Shown piece after piece: positions 12,401-24,619 of a stretch of DNA of 64,000 nt. The position numbers were made by a program, and so were the translations under genes. Source of the stretch: Lichina pygmaea (taxonomy: Eukaryota; Ascomycota; Lichinomycetes; Lichinales; Lichinaceae); the NCBI GenBank assembly GCA_963422465.1, contig OY730172.1, positions 3,658,001 to 3,722,000 of the forward strand, in the 5' to 3' direction. The notes under the pieces are model-generated. The model was given only the letters and a program-made list of their open reading frames with translations, was not told the origin of the DNA and did not search any database. Every line of letters begins with the position of its first letter. Positions within the stretch are counted from its first letter, which is position 1.

Positions 12401-13657
12401 GCCGCCTACTTTAATTCCGGTCGCTGAGCGCGACTCTGCCTGACGCCCCGCGTCCTCGTTGATGCGTATTTTGAGGTCGTGGTTGATGACCGATCGGTCG
12501 CCGCTGCGCAGGCTGCCCTGATCCGCCAAGCGCTCGCGCGAGGTGCGATCAGCATCCGTTGTGGGTCGCGTGGCAGGGTCTGCCGTCGACTCTAACTCCT
12601 GAGTATCCGCATATCCACGCAGATACTCAAGAATCTTCGGATCCGTTTGGATCATAGGGTGCGGTGCAGCCATCGGGTTCTGGTTTCTGCTTGGTGGCCT
12701 GGAAAATCGATCCAAGGTGGACTCATAAGCAACCTCGAAACCGGACTCATCGACCGCATCTTCTTCGATATCCGGCATCCCATGACTCTCTCCCATACGT
12801 CGTTTCGACGGGCCAAAACCGCGGTCAGGATTGCCTCTAGCACGGATAAGTTCCATCACCCGCTCGGCCTCGTCTAGGAAGTCCCGCGTCTGGACAGATC
12901 CCTTTCGGCTCTCGTCGACCATATGTCCTTTCCGCTGCTGAGGCTCTTCCAAGGAGCGCGCTCCTTCTCTGTTTGTCTTTTCCGTCTCTGTGGTGTCGTT
13001 ACCCAGCTGCGTCTCTTTCCGGGTATCTTCGAGGACGTCTGGCCGAGTCGGGCTTGAGCGAACTTGCGCGAGAGTGGACTGTGGCGAGATGCGATCTATG
13101 GGTTTCCCCCGAGGCGTTGGTGGTCGGAACATGTTCTCCAGCCGGATGGGACTGAACAGGTCATTCGGGGCGCTTGGCGAACTGTCTTTTCCCAGCAGCC
13201 TCCGCTTCCATTCCATAGTCTCCACAGGACGTCGATTCTTCGGCGGTGACATACTCAGAGACTTTTTAATGTGTGTGCCATGGTGTTGCATCGTCTGTAC
13301 CCTAATCGAGGGAGGAGGTGAGTTGACAGGCTGAGCGTCCGCAGACGAGTATGTGGAGCCCTTGCGAGAGGCTTGGGGGATCGTTCGAATTGAAGGATTC
13401 GCATTGCGCTCCGCCAGAGCACCTCGATCGCCACGAAAAGGATACTCCAGTGGCTGCCGTAGACGTAGGGACGGGCGACTGTCTCCTCGACCGTGCGACC
13501 TGTGTGATGCCGCAACTTGTGTGGACCCACGTCCGGCACTCTTGAAGGCGATTCCTTCATCATGATTCATTTGCGTAGGAGTCCTCGGTAATGGCGGCGA
13601 TGACGACCTGGCCTGTGGAATCCAGTCCTCGGAAAGGGAATCCAGCCATCCCTCCAT
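9468..13657 (-). CDS. Nud1/Cdc11-type leucine-rich-repeat scaffold of the septation/mitotic exit network
   Basis: Three coding exons, 13657-10617, 10565-10471 and 10417-9468, give 1361 residues. The N-terminal two thirds are disordered and rich in Ser, Arg and acidic patches. From about residue 880 come leucine-rich repeats with LxxLxLxxN spacing, e.g. YWEHIRQLDLSNSGLIAFHG, LEKLDASHN, LHYLDVSYNEIDSLGAIQGL and LLKLDIRGNEFKTLDFAG. The cap reads FRTLKELDTRYNPFTLGFHP, then CKSLRIVDGLSF and VWRGLVVHGVI. This layout is that of S. pombe Cdc11, S. cerevisiae Nud1 and Aspergillus SnaD, the spindle-pole-body scaffold that recruits the septation initiation/mitotic exit kinases. Intron 1 ends in a tandem CAGCAG acceptor, so one residue may vary. 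Assignment rests on architecture and cap motifs rather than an alignment. Confidence 0.85.
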
Positions 13658-14408
13658 ATCGTCGACGGGTACAACAACGTTGCCGAAGTGGAGATGTGCC
13701 AGGACGCGCTCTCAGGCAGGGCTAAGAGATCACTGTAAGCATTGCCTTTCAAAGGAAAACCCTTGCCCACGATGCAGTGGGACTGATCCAGGACAGCCTG
13801 GCAGCGAGGGGAAGGTCGATGGAGTAATGTTTCGCTTCCACCACAGGTAAGCCCGACTTGCTCTACATACGTACCTTCGCATGCCTCCGTACAAGTACAT
13901 GTGGGGACGCGATGTTGTTGTGAATCGACCACTATCTTAGTAAGCAAGGGCTGACCTGGCTAGGTAAGTACGATACGTACGCGGCCTCGTCTTGTGGTTG
14001 CCCAGGAAACAACCAATCTCGTGACTTGAGCCTCAATCCTTGTGGCAACCGAACCCTTAGTGATCCATGAACTGTGCACGCCATGGCGCTACCTATGTAG
14101 GGAGGTGCTAGTGTTAGGCTGGTATGGATCATACAAACATGTAGAGATCTGGCTCGACTTCGCCTTGCTACGTTAGAGCAGTCTCTGTGGCTCGCAAGTA
14201 GAGCGTAACGCATTCTCCAAGACCTCGTTTCATCAGCGACTGCAGCAGGAACGATCTACCATGCCCAGTAGCACAGCGGCAACTCAATCGATACCGGGAC
14301 GCGGCATGGGTTGGCTTGAAGGAGTTCTCTCATAGAGAAGTCGTTGTCGTTCCTCCAGAACACGGACGTGAATCAGCGGAGGTAGAACAGCAAATACAAC
14401 CTCTCGCA
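13658..14408. other. Divergent promoter region
   Basis: Head-to-head spacer between the Nud1-like gene (-) and the gene starting at 14409 (+). It includes a short GTAC-type word cluster near 13965-13982. No open frame with coding character is seen. Confidence 0.5.
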
Positions 14409-16981
14409 ATGTCTGGATTCGAGAGAACACTCCCCTTGGCCTTCGAGCCTTTGTGGACAGAGGCCGCGCAGGTCATCGTTGCCGGTTCCGACCCAGAAGA
14501 CGAAGGCTACCGAAATCCAGCAAAGCGAAGACGGGTCGAGGATCTAGCGAGACGATATGTTGCTGGCCATCCGTTGAACATCATCTCGGCGAGGCTCCGA
14601 GGCCCTTTCGACAGCCGCTGGGCAAACCCCTGGTCGACGAGGAAGGCGAGGGCGTCGGCGACGAAAAGGGCATGCGTGCCCAGTCCTTCGACAAAGGAGG
14701 GCGCCGGACTCGTCCGACATGAACCCCGGCCTCATGCAGTAAAGGCTCGCGGCCTAAAGTCGCCGTCGTCGTCGTCCACATTCCTAGAACGTGTACGGCG
14801 CACGCAGGGCGGTCGTCTGGAAATGTCGAGACGTGAGCTCAGACGGGGCCACGGAGGCCACGAGACTGTCGCTGGGCCCAGCTCACTCGAGGAAGATGAG
14901 ACGATGCGGAGCCCTGTCAGCGACCGGTTGACGGGTGGATTCGTAGCCGTGAACAGCCGTCAGGCGGCCAGAGGTCCGCCCAGGGAGGAATGCCAGCTGG
15001 ACGGAGCCGGAAGACGCCCTGCCCGCTACGACGAAGCGTGGTCGAAGACAAGCGTCCGCCATGGGTCTTCGAGAACGGACGACTACGAGGAAGCAACGAC
15101 GGCCAAGAACGCGCAGGCACAGTCATCTCCAGCTCAGCGGAGGTACGTCGCTCTCCGCCATGTCTCGGCGATCTTGGACGCCTACTGACGACGTTTAGGG
15201 TCGAGCGACTCCCTGCCAGCAAAGCAGCAGAGCGAGGCTCGCTCGGCCCGGCAAGAAGCGCCCCGACACCTACGAGAGAGCATGGAGTGGCAGCGGTCCG
15301 GGCCAGTCTGCAAGGTTACAGTCCCGAAAGCCTTCAGGGACGTCGAGAAGGCCCTCCCGCCGCAGAGATGGAAGTCGAGCTTTCGGTGGTCGTCCAAGAG
15401 ACGAATCTCGGCGAGGCCGACGAGGAGACGATTCGGTCAATGGGGCACGCCAAGGCCCTGTCCTCCTTGGCGGCATCGCAAGCAAGTCGGGCCAGTTCTC
15501 TCGGCGCCTACAAGCCACCATCCGTGCCAGACCGCGCTGCGTCGGAGGCGGGCAGGGCGCCGCCGACGACGTTCGAGCACACGCCGCCGTCTCCACCGCT
15601 CGAGGAAGTGATCAACCCGCATCCTCGCCGCGTCGCCTTGTCGCGGCCTGAGCCAGGTGCAAGGGCAGAAGCTCGCGAGCACCACGATGCGAGCAAGCAG
15701 CACGCGTGCGCCTCTCCCTCCCGGGCATTGGCTCGTTCCATCCACGTCGTTCCACCGTCGACGGACCTACCGGCATTCAGATACTGGCACACGAGAAACA
15801 GCGGCGCGACAAGCCCACGGAGACGTGCCGACGAGAAACCCTCGGCGACCCGGGACGGTTCGGCAGGGCCCGTCACCGCCACGCCACCGTCTCCGGGCAG
15901 CTCTGGAAAAGATCGCCGAAGCGCCGACGCGGCTCCGCCCACGGACCTGGGCCAGGCCACGGCCGACGGCGATGCGCACATCGAAGACGACTGGAGTCTG
16001 GTCGAGGAGTACACCAACAGGGTCATTCCGTCGGAGCCACATGCGCAGGACGGAGCTTCGCAGAAACCGCTCAAACAGCGGCTACTCGACGCCGTGAGGC
16101 GATCGGCCACGTCCGAGCGTCGGCCGCAAAGCAGCAGCAGCCCACGTGACCGGAGCACGTCACAGGCCGGGCGGGGGCCCCCGAAAGGAGGTCCGCGTCG
16201 CCCAGGCCACGACGAGGCTCCGACGGAACCCACAGACAAGGACGACGACGACGACGACGACGATCCGATCGAAGACGAGTCGTCTTTCTCGACCCAGACG
16301 GCCGTCGCCAAGGTGCAGCGTCTGTTTCAGGCGGACATCACGACCCCCGGTCAGGCTTCGGGAAGGGCGAGGGCGGCCGGCCGTTCGTCCGGCCAACACA
16401 AGCGACAGGCGCGGACGTCGGCGGGTCAGACGGCGTCGCCCCGCTCGTCGCTTGCGCCGGCCGAGGGCGACGGGCACGCCGACGCCGCCTCCTGCTCGAA
16501 CGACGAAGCAGCACTTGGCGACGGCGGTGGGAACGGCAACGGCAACGACAACGAAGGGGGAGCGATCAGCACGCAGATGCTGCTGGAAGCCGTCTCTCCA
16601 TTCGCCGTGAGCACGGCGAAGAAGCAGTCCCGCACCCGACGAAGCTCGAAACGGGCGTTGTCGGCCGAGATGGCCCGGTCCGACGGCCACGAGGCCGCTC
16701 CGTCGACGTCCCCGTCGGGGAGTCGCCGACCTGTCCGCGATGTCTCCACGCATGCCAGCCTGCTCGGGTCGAGCCCGGCGGTCGAGCGTGGCCCGGCCTC
16801 TGCAGCCTCTTCCAAACGGCCGGATGCCCGGCTGGACGACGGCACCTACAACCCGGCACAGCTCGACGCCGTCATGGACGAGATGTTGGGCGGCGTCCTG
16901 GGCACCTGGGACATCCAAACCGAACTACAGAAGGGCGCCCGCCGTCGTCGCCGTGCTGCTGCCGCGCCGGCAACGGACTAG
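14409..16981 (+). CDS. Conserved fungal protein of unknown function, largely disordered (838 aa)
   Basis: Exons 14409-15142 and 15199-16981 are joined through a 56-nt intron (GTACGT...TTTAG) that keeps the frame across QR-R-VER. The start chosen is the ATG giving MSGFERTLPLAFEPLWTEA. The only compact part is the N-terminus, with VAGSDPEDEGYRNPAKRRR, then a helix (DLARRYVAGHPLNIISARLR) and GPFDSRWANPW. I recall similar N-termini in ascomycete proteins carrying the uninformative name 'protamine P1', which is memory and not a search. The middle is Arg/Ser/Pro-rich with an Asp8 run encoded near 16240-16265. A second compact element lies at the end, YNPAQLDAVMDEMLGGVLGT followed by WDIQTELQKG and a basic tail. 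The DPEDE and NPW segments and the nuclear-like composition are visible; function is unknown. Confidence 0.75.
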
Positions 16982-17208
16982 GCATCGACGCGGGCACACG
17001 GAAGCCCCACCAGAGCTCTCTCGTTTCCCGGGGGGGGGGGGCCCATGAACCGTTTCTCCGATGGCTCTGCGAGCAGTCACGCCAGCATCACCAGTCTCCG
17101 GCGGCGCATGAGGCAGCGTCAGCACGGATCCGTGGTCGCACGGCGATGAGATGTTCCTAAGTGCTGCCGTGGCTTACGACGGGCGCATCGACAACTACAC
17201 GTTCACCG

Positions 17209-17209
<1 letters not shown>

Positions 17210-17272
<63 letters not shown>

Positions 17273-17291
17273 GTCATCGTCATCATCATCA
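17210..17291. repeat. (TCA)n trinucleotide microsatellite
   Basis: About 27 consecutive TCA/TCG triplets, interrupted only by two TCG units near the right end. It lies about 230 bp after the stop codon of the upstream plus-strand gene and may fall in its 3' UTR. The poly-Ser reading on the plus strand is not part of a supported gene. Confidence 0.95.
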
Positions 17292-19427
17292 CCCTTCAGC
17301 GCTGCTCCCGGTCAGGGTGAGAAACGACTAGAGGGCGCCGCTGCCGCCGAGGTCGTGGGGAAGGAGCCAGCAGGCGCAGGAGCATGAACAGGGGCAGCCG
17401 ATGCGAGAATGACCGCATCGCGGTTCTGTACGTTGGTTCCCCCCTTTACGCGGCGATGCGCCCCTCGATTCCAGTCGCGCTCGGTACTTGCGTAGCGGCA
17501 GTCGTACGGCCCCGCCCGCGCCTTGTTCTCCATCCTCGTCCGGCCCCCCATGTGCCGAAGCGCAACGGTCTCGTTGGAGCGATGTCGAGGAAGCCCCGGC
17601 CGTTGCATCGACCAGCGACGGAGTACTCTATGGAGGACCCTACGGAGTTCCCCGTACAGGGTACAATCCCATCCTGTTCTCTACGATTGCCAAAGACGGT
17701 AAAGTCGATGAGCCATCCCTCCCCATCCCCCCCCTCACCAAGATCGGTTCGGTATCTCGGTACGTACTCGTACTGTGCGCTGTACACACGTGTACGTGCG
17801 TATCCCCGGAGCAACATCAACGTCTCTGCTGCCGGTCCATTCTGTCCAAAGGCCGGGGAAGGCGGGATGGCGACAAGGGGCTGCAGCAGACTCTCTCGAC
17901 CTGCAGCCTGCGACCGGCGGCCGGTGTGCTGTGGAAGCTTGTGGTCCTGTTAGACCGACCACGTTCCTCCGTGATTGGACTTCAACCAACAGGGATCACC
18001 AACAACAAGCCTTGTCTTGACCTGCAAGAGCGGAGCGTCCTCTTGCAACGACATTGGAGAAACCGTCCTTGAGGTCGATGATCTCTACGAAGTACTCGTA
18101 CATAAGTACATCATCGCGTCTATACTTTGTACGGCCAATATGTACTGTACGAGTAGATCGTTTCGGGTTTTTTTTCCTTCCCTCCCCGCCACCACCGATT
18201 TAATCATCAGATATTTTGAGCGTCGTCGGAGTGAGTAACAGGCCTTTGGATGTCTGACCGCCAAATAGAATCTGCTCAATTGGACAATGTTTCATCAAAC
18301 TTCGAAGCGGGGACAAGTTTTATACATCCTGTTTGCGGGGAAAAAAGGTCAAATGCAGTCGTGCGACAGAAGTTTGAAGGAACGGATTCTTGCTTACTAA
18401 CAGACCTTTCGTAAATAATAAGAGAATTTCCCGTACCCCCGTACAGAGTAGTACTCATACTCAGTTGCTCTCCGGTGCTCTCCTATGAGTATTGTCCGCA
18501 CGGAACTAGCCGGAACAAAATCTGGCACGGGAGCGTGTCCAGACTTATGTTGTATTCCTGAGCAGTTAGAGGTTCTCCCGCACCACACCTCTCTTGCGTC
18601 TTCATTTGGCACCGTCTCGTCGCATCCGAGTATTTCGTCGCAACAATGCGGTTGAGCTTCGGAAGATCGTAGATGCCATAGATGCAGGTTTCCTCCGTCG
18701 GCGTCGCATCAACAATTATCCAGACAGATGGTTCTTGTGGGCAGGCCCGTCACCAGGGGTCGGAGGTACTGTAACGTAATGGTGCCAAGCCATTGCAGCT
18801 TAAGCGGTCGGTGCATTGGCACTACGATGCCTAAATCAGGACAACCTGAGTAGGCTGCCCTCCAGGCTGCCCTCCAGGCTGCCAGGCTCTCCTCAAGCTC
18901 AGAGCACTGGGAGGCCACGGAGGCCGTCGAGCCCCTCTTTCTGGTGACAGCTGCCCCACTACAGTGCGCCGCAGGGACCACATGGCCGCCACCATGGCGC
19001 TAACGTGCGTTCGTACGCTACGTACGTACTGCCGGCCCGCACATTGACAGTAGCGCCAAAAGGCCCTGAAGCGTAGTGTAGCGCTAGCTGCCTCTGACAG
19101 TCGATCCGGTGGCTTACCTAATACAGAGTAGGCGCTGTACTCGTAGGGTACCGTAATCATCTACCGCGGTGAAAAGTCTACCGTAATGACTTTGGCTCAC
19201 CACCGCCCCAGGAAAGACTCCACATTCGACCGATATCTAAGACGACAGCCTGCGACTGCCGAAGCTGGGTGGACGACTGGCCCCCTCGTCGAGGCTGTGG
19301 ACTCGGACGTCGCTGCCGGATCAACAAGAGTGATCGTCACGTCTCAGAGGCCGGATACAAGGAATTAGGAGCAGCGGTGTCGGCTCGACTGACCCACCCG
19401 GTGAGGTTCCGGGGCGGCGTTCTGCAG

Positions 19428-19433
19428 TATAAA
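19428..19433 (+). promoter_or_regulatory. TATA box candidate for KCS1
   Basis: TATAAA in the context GCAGTATAAATCC, 123 bp upstream of the KCS1 start codon and followed by pyrimidine-rich DNA. The spacing suits a fungal TATA element with a short leader. Confidence 0.5.
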
Positions 19434-19555
19434 TCCTCCTCGGCATCGTCGACCCTTGGCAGATCGTATCTGTGAGACCCAATCATCCCGAACCATCGTA
19501 GCCCATTGAAGCTTCCCTGTTCTCTTCACATCTTTCTTCCGATGCAGCGCCACCC

Positions 19556-22500
19556 ATGTCAAGCTCCCCCCGCCTGACACCCAAGAAGTTGTCGCATGCT
19601 CGATCAGGGTCCGGCGGCGGGCTTGTCGACGTCGACGACGACGACGAAGATGGACGACCGTCCTCCTCGGCCGACCTGGCCGTGGCCGCTGCGACCGGGT
19701 CTCACCGTGTCAAGAGCTACTCCAGCATCCCGTCGTCGAGCTCGTTCCCGGGAGGGCCGATCCCGCAGCTGTCGGATCGTGACTCGATCTTCGCCACGCA
19801 CTACGCCGAGACAGCCGTGGCCGACGTCGTCGACGCTGGGAACGCGGTAGCGAGCGTAGGCCGTGCGACCGCCGCAGCGGCCGGACCGTGGGAGGCCAAG
19901 ACGGCGGGATCCGATGCACGAGACCGACAGCGTCCCACCGACGTCCGGCCGACGAGGGAACGGCCTGGCCCCGCTCGAGCGGAGTCACGGCCGCGAGTGC
20001 ATGTCGCAGCGACAGGGACGCTCTTGGCGCCCGTCCGCCGTCCGCCGTCCACGTCGCCGCCGCCGGGTGAGGGTCCTCGGAGCCGCCGGGACCAGCAGGT
20101 CGAGACGAGCGAGAGCAGCGGCAAGAGCGGCGTCGCTCGGGAACGTCTGGCGTTGCGACCAGCCGCCGCCTTTGGAGTGACTCAGCACGAGGTGACGGTG
20201 TCTGCTCCCGGTGGCCGTCCCCGCGACCGAGCCCCCGAGGAGTCGGTCGCCCGGCCATCGAAGCTCGCAAGCGCGCCGGTGTACAGGCTGTGGTCGATCG
20301 GTGATCGTGATCGGGAGGGAAGCGCATCCCACAGCGGCCCCGTCGAGAAGAGCGTTGCGGCCACTCGCTCCGGTGGCACCGAGTCGGCGACCCGGAGTCG
20401 GAAGACGAGCTACAGCCTGGGTCTGTTCAAGGAGAACGTAGAATCGTCGGCGCACAGAAGGCGCGACCCGCTGCGGAGCGACGAAGCTGGTCGCGACGGC
20501 CATGCTCACGAGACTGACTGGCAGAGTCGCGACCCTCGGCGCGACGAGCCTTCTCCGTCGTTGCCGGCCGTGACCGAGCCTGGACTCCTGGACGATGACG
20601 CAGCCGGCGCGCAGCTGCCCGCGACGCTCCGCCCGAGGACGTCCAGCCCAGCGTTTGGGCCGTCGAAGGAGACTAGGAGCGGAGAAGGGAGTGGAGAACG
20701 TGATGCTGGCCGAAGCCGAACTTCCAGCTTGGATCCGCTGCAGGCGCGGTCTCGTCTGTCGCGGCCGCCTTGTACGCTCCTGGAGGGTCCCGCAGAGAGC
20801 TCGGCCTCGACCGAAGAGGCGGAGCCGCAGCCAGGTCGTCCACCGTCCATCAAGGAGGAGGAGGAGGAGGAGGAGGAGGAGGGTGCCCATCACCTAGCGG
20901 CCGGGTTGACAGATTTTGAGCGCGACGACGACACCCTCAGGGCCGTCAACGCGGCGGAGCCGACCGGTCGAGGGGTCGGCCCTTCCAGATCCCCTTCCAC
21001 TCCTCCAAAATCCAAGATGGTCGACCCTCTAGCCCGGACGAGGGCCTTGCTCAGGGAAGACGAGGACGATGATGGCTCCGAGAAGGACGAGATCTCGTCG
21101 GCCGTCTACGTCCCCCACCGCACGCCCTCGATGGAAATCATCGAGGAGGCCTCTCCTCCCCAGAGCCGCACGGCGGACCGTGGCGTACGCGCTCGCTCGC
21201 AGCCGCCGCCTCCAAAATCACCACCACCACCACCACCACCACCACCACCACCACCACCACCACCACCACCACCGCCGCAGCTACCGCCATCACCACTAAC
21301 ATCACCACCACCACCCCCACCACCACCACCATCTGCTCTGGTCTCCGAGCACCTGGGCGCGTCGCAGCAGCCAAGCAGGCGGAAGACGTCAAGGGTAGAG
21401 CCCACCGACGACAGCGGCTACCGCACAAATTCTTCCACCTCCGAATATGACTTTTCGGCAACGGAGTCCGAGGCGGACGCGGAAGACGAAGCCATCAGAT
21501 CTGGTGTCGGGATCGGGCTTGGTCCGGAAGCATCCGAGGATAGAGATGTCACGCCCACGGCCTCGCCTCGACCTCGAGGACCCCCCACGTCGGGGTGGCC
21601 GATGAGCCAATCGGGCGAGCCGGCGCTCGGCGCCGTTGAGCTGAAGCCGTACAGTCATCAAGTCGGTGGCCATACGACCGTCTTCCGTTTCTCACGACGT
21701 GCCGTGTGCAAGGTGCTGAGCAACCGCGAGAACGAGTTCTACGAGACCGTCGAACGTAGACACCCTGAGCTGCTCAGCTTCCTGCCAAGGTTCGTGGCGT
21801 GAACGCACCCCGTTTATCCCGTGCCTCTGGAGTTTTTGACGCTGAGACTTCGGTCAAGATGCCTCAGGCGGCCCATCGAAGCCAGTCTCTACATCCCCGC
21901 GAGCAGTACCTGTTTCCCTTGGGCTAATGGCATGTGTTTTGCGCCTGGGCTAGATACATTGGCGTCTTGAACGTGACTTATCGGAAAGCCCCAAAGAGAA
22001 GGCGAGCACACCGCGAGGAGGAATCCCGTGGCAGCGGCGACGGTGGCGGTGGCGGCGGCGTCCTCGATGCCACGCGGACGTCCCTGCCCAACAGCACCAC
22101 CATACTTCCAGAATTGAGCCATGCGCCGCCCGGCGCAACGATCGGCGTGCCCCACGCCGGTGGCTCGACGAAGCCCGAGAATGTCCCTCGTATCGTCAGT
22201 CACTCTCAGCGGCCCACGGCGGTGCCTCAGGTGGTCTTCGAACATAACCGACACATCATTCCCCACGATCTATTCCGTCGTTCCTTGAGGCCCGCGGCGT
22301 CCAGAAGCACGACATCGCTCGAAGGAGACACCGTGTCTTCGACTCGTTCAGAAAGCTCACTCAAAGTGGATCATCTAGGCGCAGCGGCCTCAGACGTCGA
22401 CGGGTCGCCGGACAAGCATCACAAAGTGCGACCGGGGCCAGCGAGGCATCCCTACAGCTGGGGCGCCACGACCGTGAACCGCAAGCTTCAGGAACAGGTT

Positions 22501-24126
22501 CTGCGAGAGGTCTTCGGGCCGCCTCTGGTCCACTACTACCGTCGTCAGCATCGGCGTGCGCGTGGTCGCGCGCATCTGGCGATCTCGAGCCAGGATCATA
22601 TGTACGGCGGGCAACCAGGGTCCGGAAAGAGCTTTCCACGCCGAAACAGCATGCATTCCAAACCGACGTACGAGAGGGTCTCGGACGAGCAGGCTGCGGT
22701 CTCGCCCGCGAATGCGAGGTGCAACGGCCTGCGACGCGTGCACTGTACAGACGGCAGGCCAGACTACCGGGGCAGCGGCCTCGAGCACGACTACGACGCA
22801 GCCTCCAACGGTCATCTGCGCGTGGGCGTTGACACATCTGTAGCCATCCCACGTTCCCGACAACCGGAGCGCAGTGGGCGACGGCCGTCCGGCAGCAGCC
22901 CCTTGCGCCGACGATTCCGTCCATCGACGGCTCCGGGGCGTCGTCGACGAGCTTCGGACGAAGATGCTTATGGAGCCGACGACGAAGATGTGTTCGGCAT
23001 GGAGGATGATTTCGTGGCCGTCACTTCTCCTCTCATTCGACCCACAGGAGATGACAGATTGTCACTCTCGGGCCTGGTCGGCGAGCCAGGTGGCGAAGGG
23101 ACGTTGCATCCGCTGTCGCCGAGCGTCGATAGGAGCCCACGACCAACGAACAACGCTCCGTCGTCCGCGGCAGAATTTAAAGCGTCGCGGGAGACGACAG
23201 AGACGTCGCCGGCGCCGGTGCCGACCCAGCTGGCGGCCGACGAGCGGGTCGAGCACTTTCTGCTCCTGGAAGACCTGACGGCCGGCATGAAGCGGCCGTG
23301 CGTGCTCGACCTGAAGATGGGCACGCGGCAGTACGGCGTCGACGCGTCGGGGAAGAAACGTCTCTCGCAGCAGCGCAAGTGCCAGCAGACGACGTCGCGA
23401 GAGCTGGGGGTCCGCATGTGCGGCATGCAGGTGTGGAACGCCAAGGACAAGGTTTACGTCTTCGAGGACAAGTACTTTGGCCGACGGTTGAGGTCAGGCC
23501 GAGAATTCCAAGAGGCTCTGACGCGGTTCCTGTACGACGGCGTCGGCTACGCCGCCGTTGCGAAACACCTGCCGGTCATCCTCGAGAAGCTCGCGCGGCT
23601 CGAGCGGCTCGTGCGGAAGCTGCCTGGCTATCGTTTCTACGCCAGCAGTCTGCTCATGCTGTACGACGGCAGCAGGGGTGACGAGGGTGATGAGATGGCG
23701 GCGTCGGAGCCGGCGACCGACGACGTCACCACGGCAACCGCCGTCGCCGCCGCCGCCGCCGCCGCCGCCATCGGCCGAAACCCATCGGGCGATGGCAGCG
23801 CCCCGACGAGGAAGGAGGCCAAGCGAGTGCCCATCGACCTCAAGATCGTCGACTTTGCCAACTGCATCACGGCCGAGGATGCGATGCCGGCGTCGACGCC
23901 ATGCCCACCTCGCGACGCGCGCGGTGTCGACCGCGGGTACCTGCGCGGTCTGCGCACGCTGCGCATGTACTTTCAGCGCATCTGGAAGAACATCAACAAG
24001 GACGAATGGGTCGAGCGCGGCGAGGGCGAGGGCACCTTTGCGCTTCCTCCGGGCCTCGAATGCGAGGCCGCGGGTGCCTGGATGGAGGACGTGACGGAGG
24101 AAGACTCGGGTGACGTCAGTTTCTGA
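19556..24126 (+). CDS. KCS1: Inositol hexakisphosphate kinase Kcs1 (IP6K)
   Basis: Exons 19556-21789 and 21954-24126 are joined by a 164-nt intron (donor AG/GTTCGT, CTAAT branch-like word, acceptor CTAG) and encode 1468 residues. The kinase makes the pyrophosphate 5-IP7 from IP6. The conserved IPK fold begins near residue 705 with [33 protein letters not shown] and, across the intron, [14 protein letters not shown]. The catalytic core has [14 protein letters not shown] (PxxxDxKxG motif, near residue 1192), [11 protein letters not shown], and [10 protein letters not shown] near residue 1373. Long disordered segments precede and interrupt the fold, as in other fungal Kcs1 proteins. They include poly-Pro (about residues 552-592, DNA 21211-21333), a Glu run near 20858-20880 and an Ala run near 23743-23770. 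The protein ends [15 protein letters not shown]. Confidence 0.96.
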
Positions 24127-24161
24127 GGGGGTTGTCTGTGGGGGATTAATCTCACCTTCCC

Positions 24162-24178
24162 TTTTTTTTTTTTTTTTT
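24162..24178 (+). repeat. Poly-T run behind KCS1
   Basis: Seventeen consecutive T on the plus strand 36 bp after the KCS1 stop codon. It probably lies in the 3' UTR; a pyrimidine-rich element could influence 3' end formation, but that is inference. Confidence 0.85.
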
Positions 24179-24575
24179 AGAACGCCCGTTGCACATATGC
24201 AAGCATGCACACATGCACGAATGGCAAGATGAAGATGTACCAAACAATCATAGTTGTTGGCTTCTTTTATACCTTTGCTCGAGAGAAGATTTCTACGGTC
24301 GGAGAAGTTTTCTTTTTCTTGTCTCCTCGCCGAAGATTGTTGCTTCTGTTTTCTGTCTGTGCTGTTTCTCTTATTGTCATGATTCTTGTTGTTGCTGTTA
24401 TTCTTGTGATCATCATCGTCATCATACATACATATCAGTCTAAATCCCATCATCACAAATCGCATCAACAGAAATATCACAAACATGTCTCACCACCCCT
24501 GTATAATTATTGTCAAGCAACAAGAGTTCTAGACTGACCAGACTGGCCAGACAAAACTGGGAGGCCTGGGGAGAT

Positions 24576-24577
<2 letters not shown>

Positions 24578-24617
<40 letters not shown>
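24578..24617. repeat. (GA)n microsatellite
   Basis: Forty bases of perfect GA dinucleotide in gene-free DNA downstream of KCS1. Confidence 0.97.

Positions 24618-24619
<2 letters not shown>

Larger units (their letters stand above)
16982..19555. other. Gene-free 2.6-kb region with a TCA microsatellite
   Basis: After the stop at 16981 there is a 12-G run near 17030, a long (TCA)n run at 17210-17291, GTAC-rich words near 17755-17800 and 19010-19032, and a short tandem GGCTGCCCTCCA near 18855-18885. The open frames across the region read as low complexity and lack recognisable domains. The right end contains the KCS1 promoter. Confidence 0.55.

Noticed and set aside
17151-17387. Serine-repeat protein gene on the plus strand
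   Set aside because: The frame is a reading of the TCA microsatellite with no domain, no splicing logic and no supporting context.
21106-21405. Glycine-rich protein on the minus strand
   Set aside because: It is the complement of the Kcs1 poly-Pro codons; the plus-strand gene is firmly supported.
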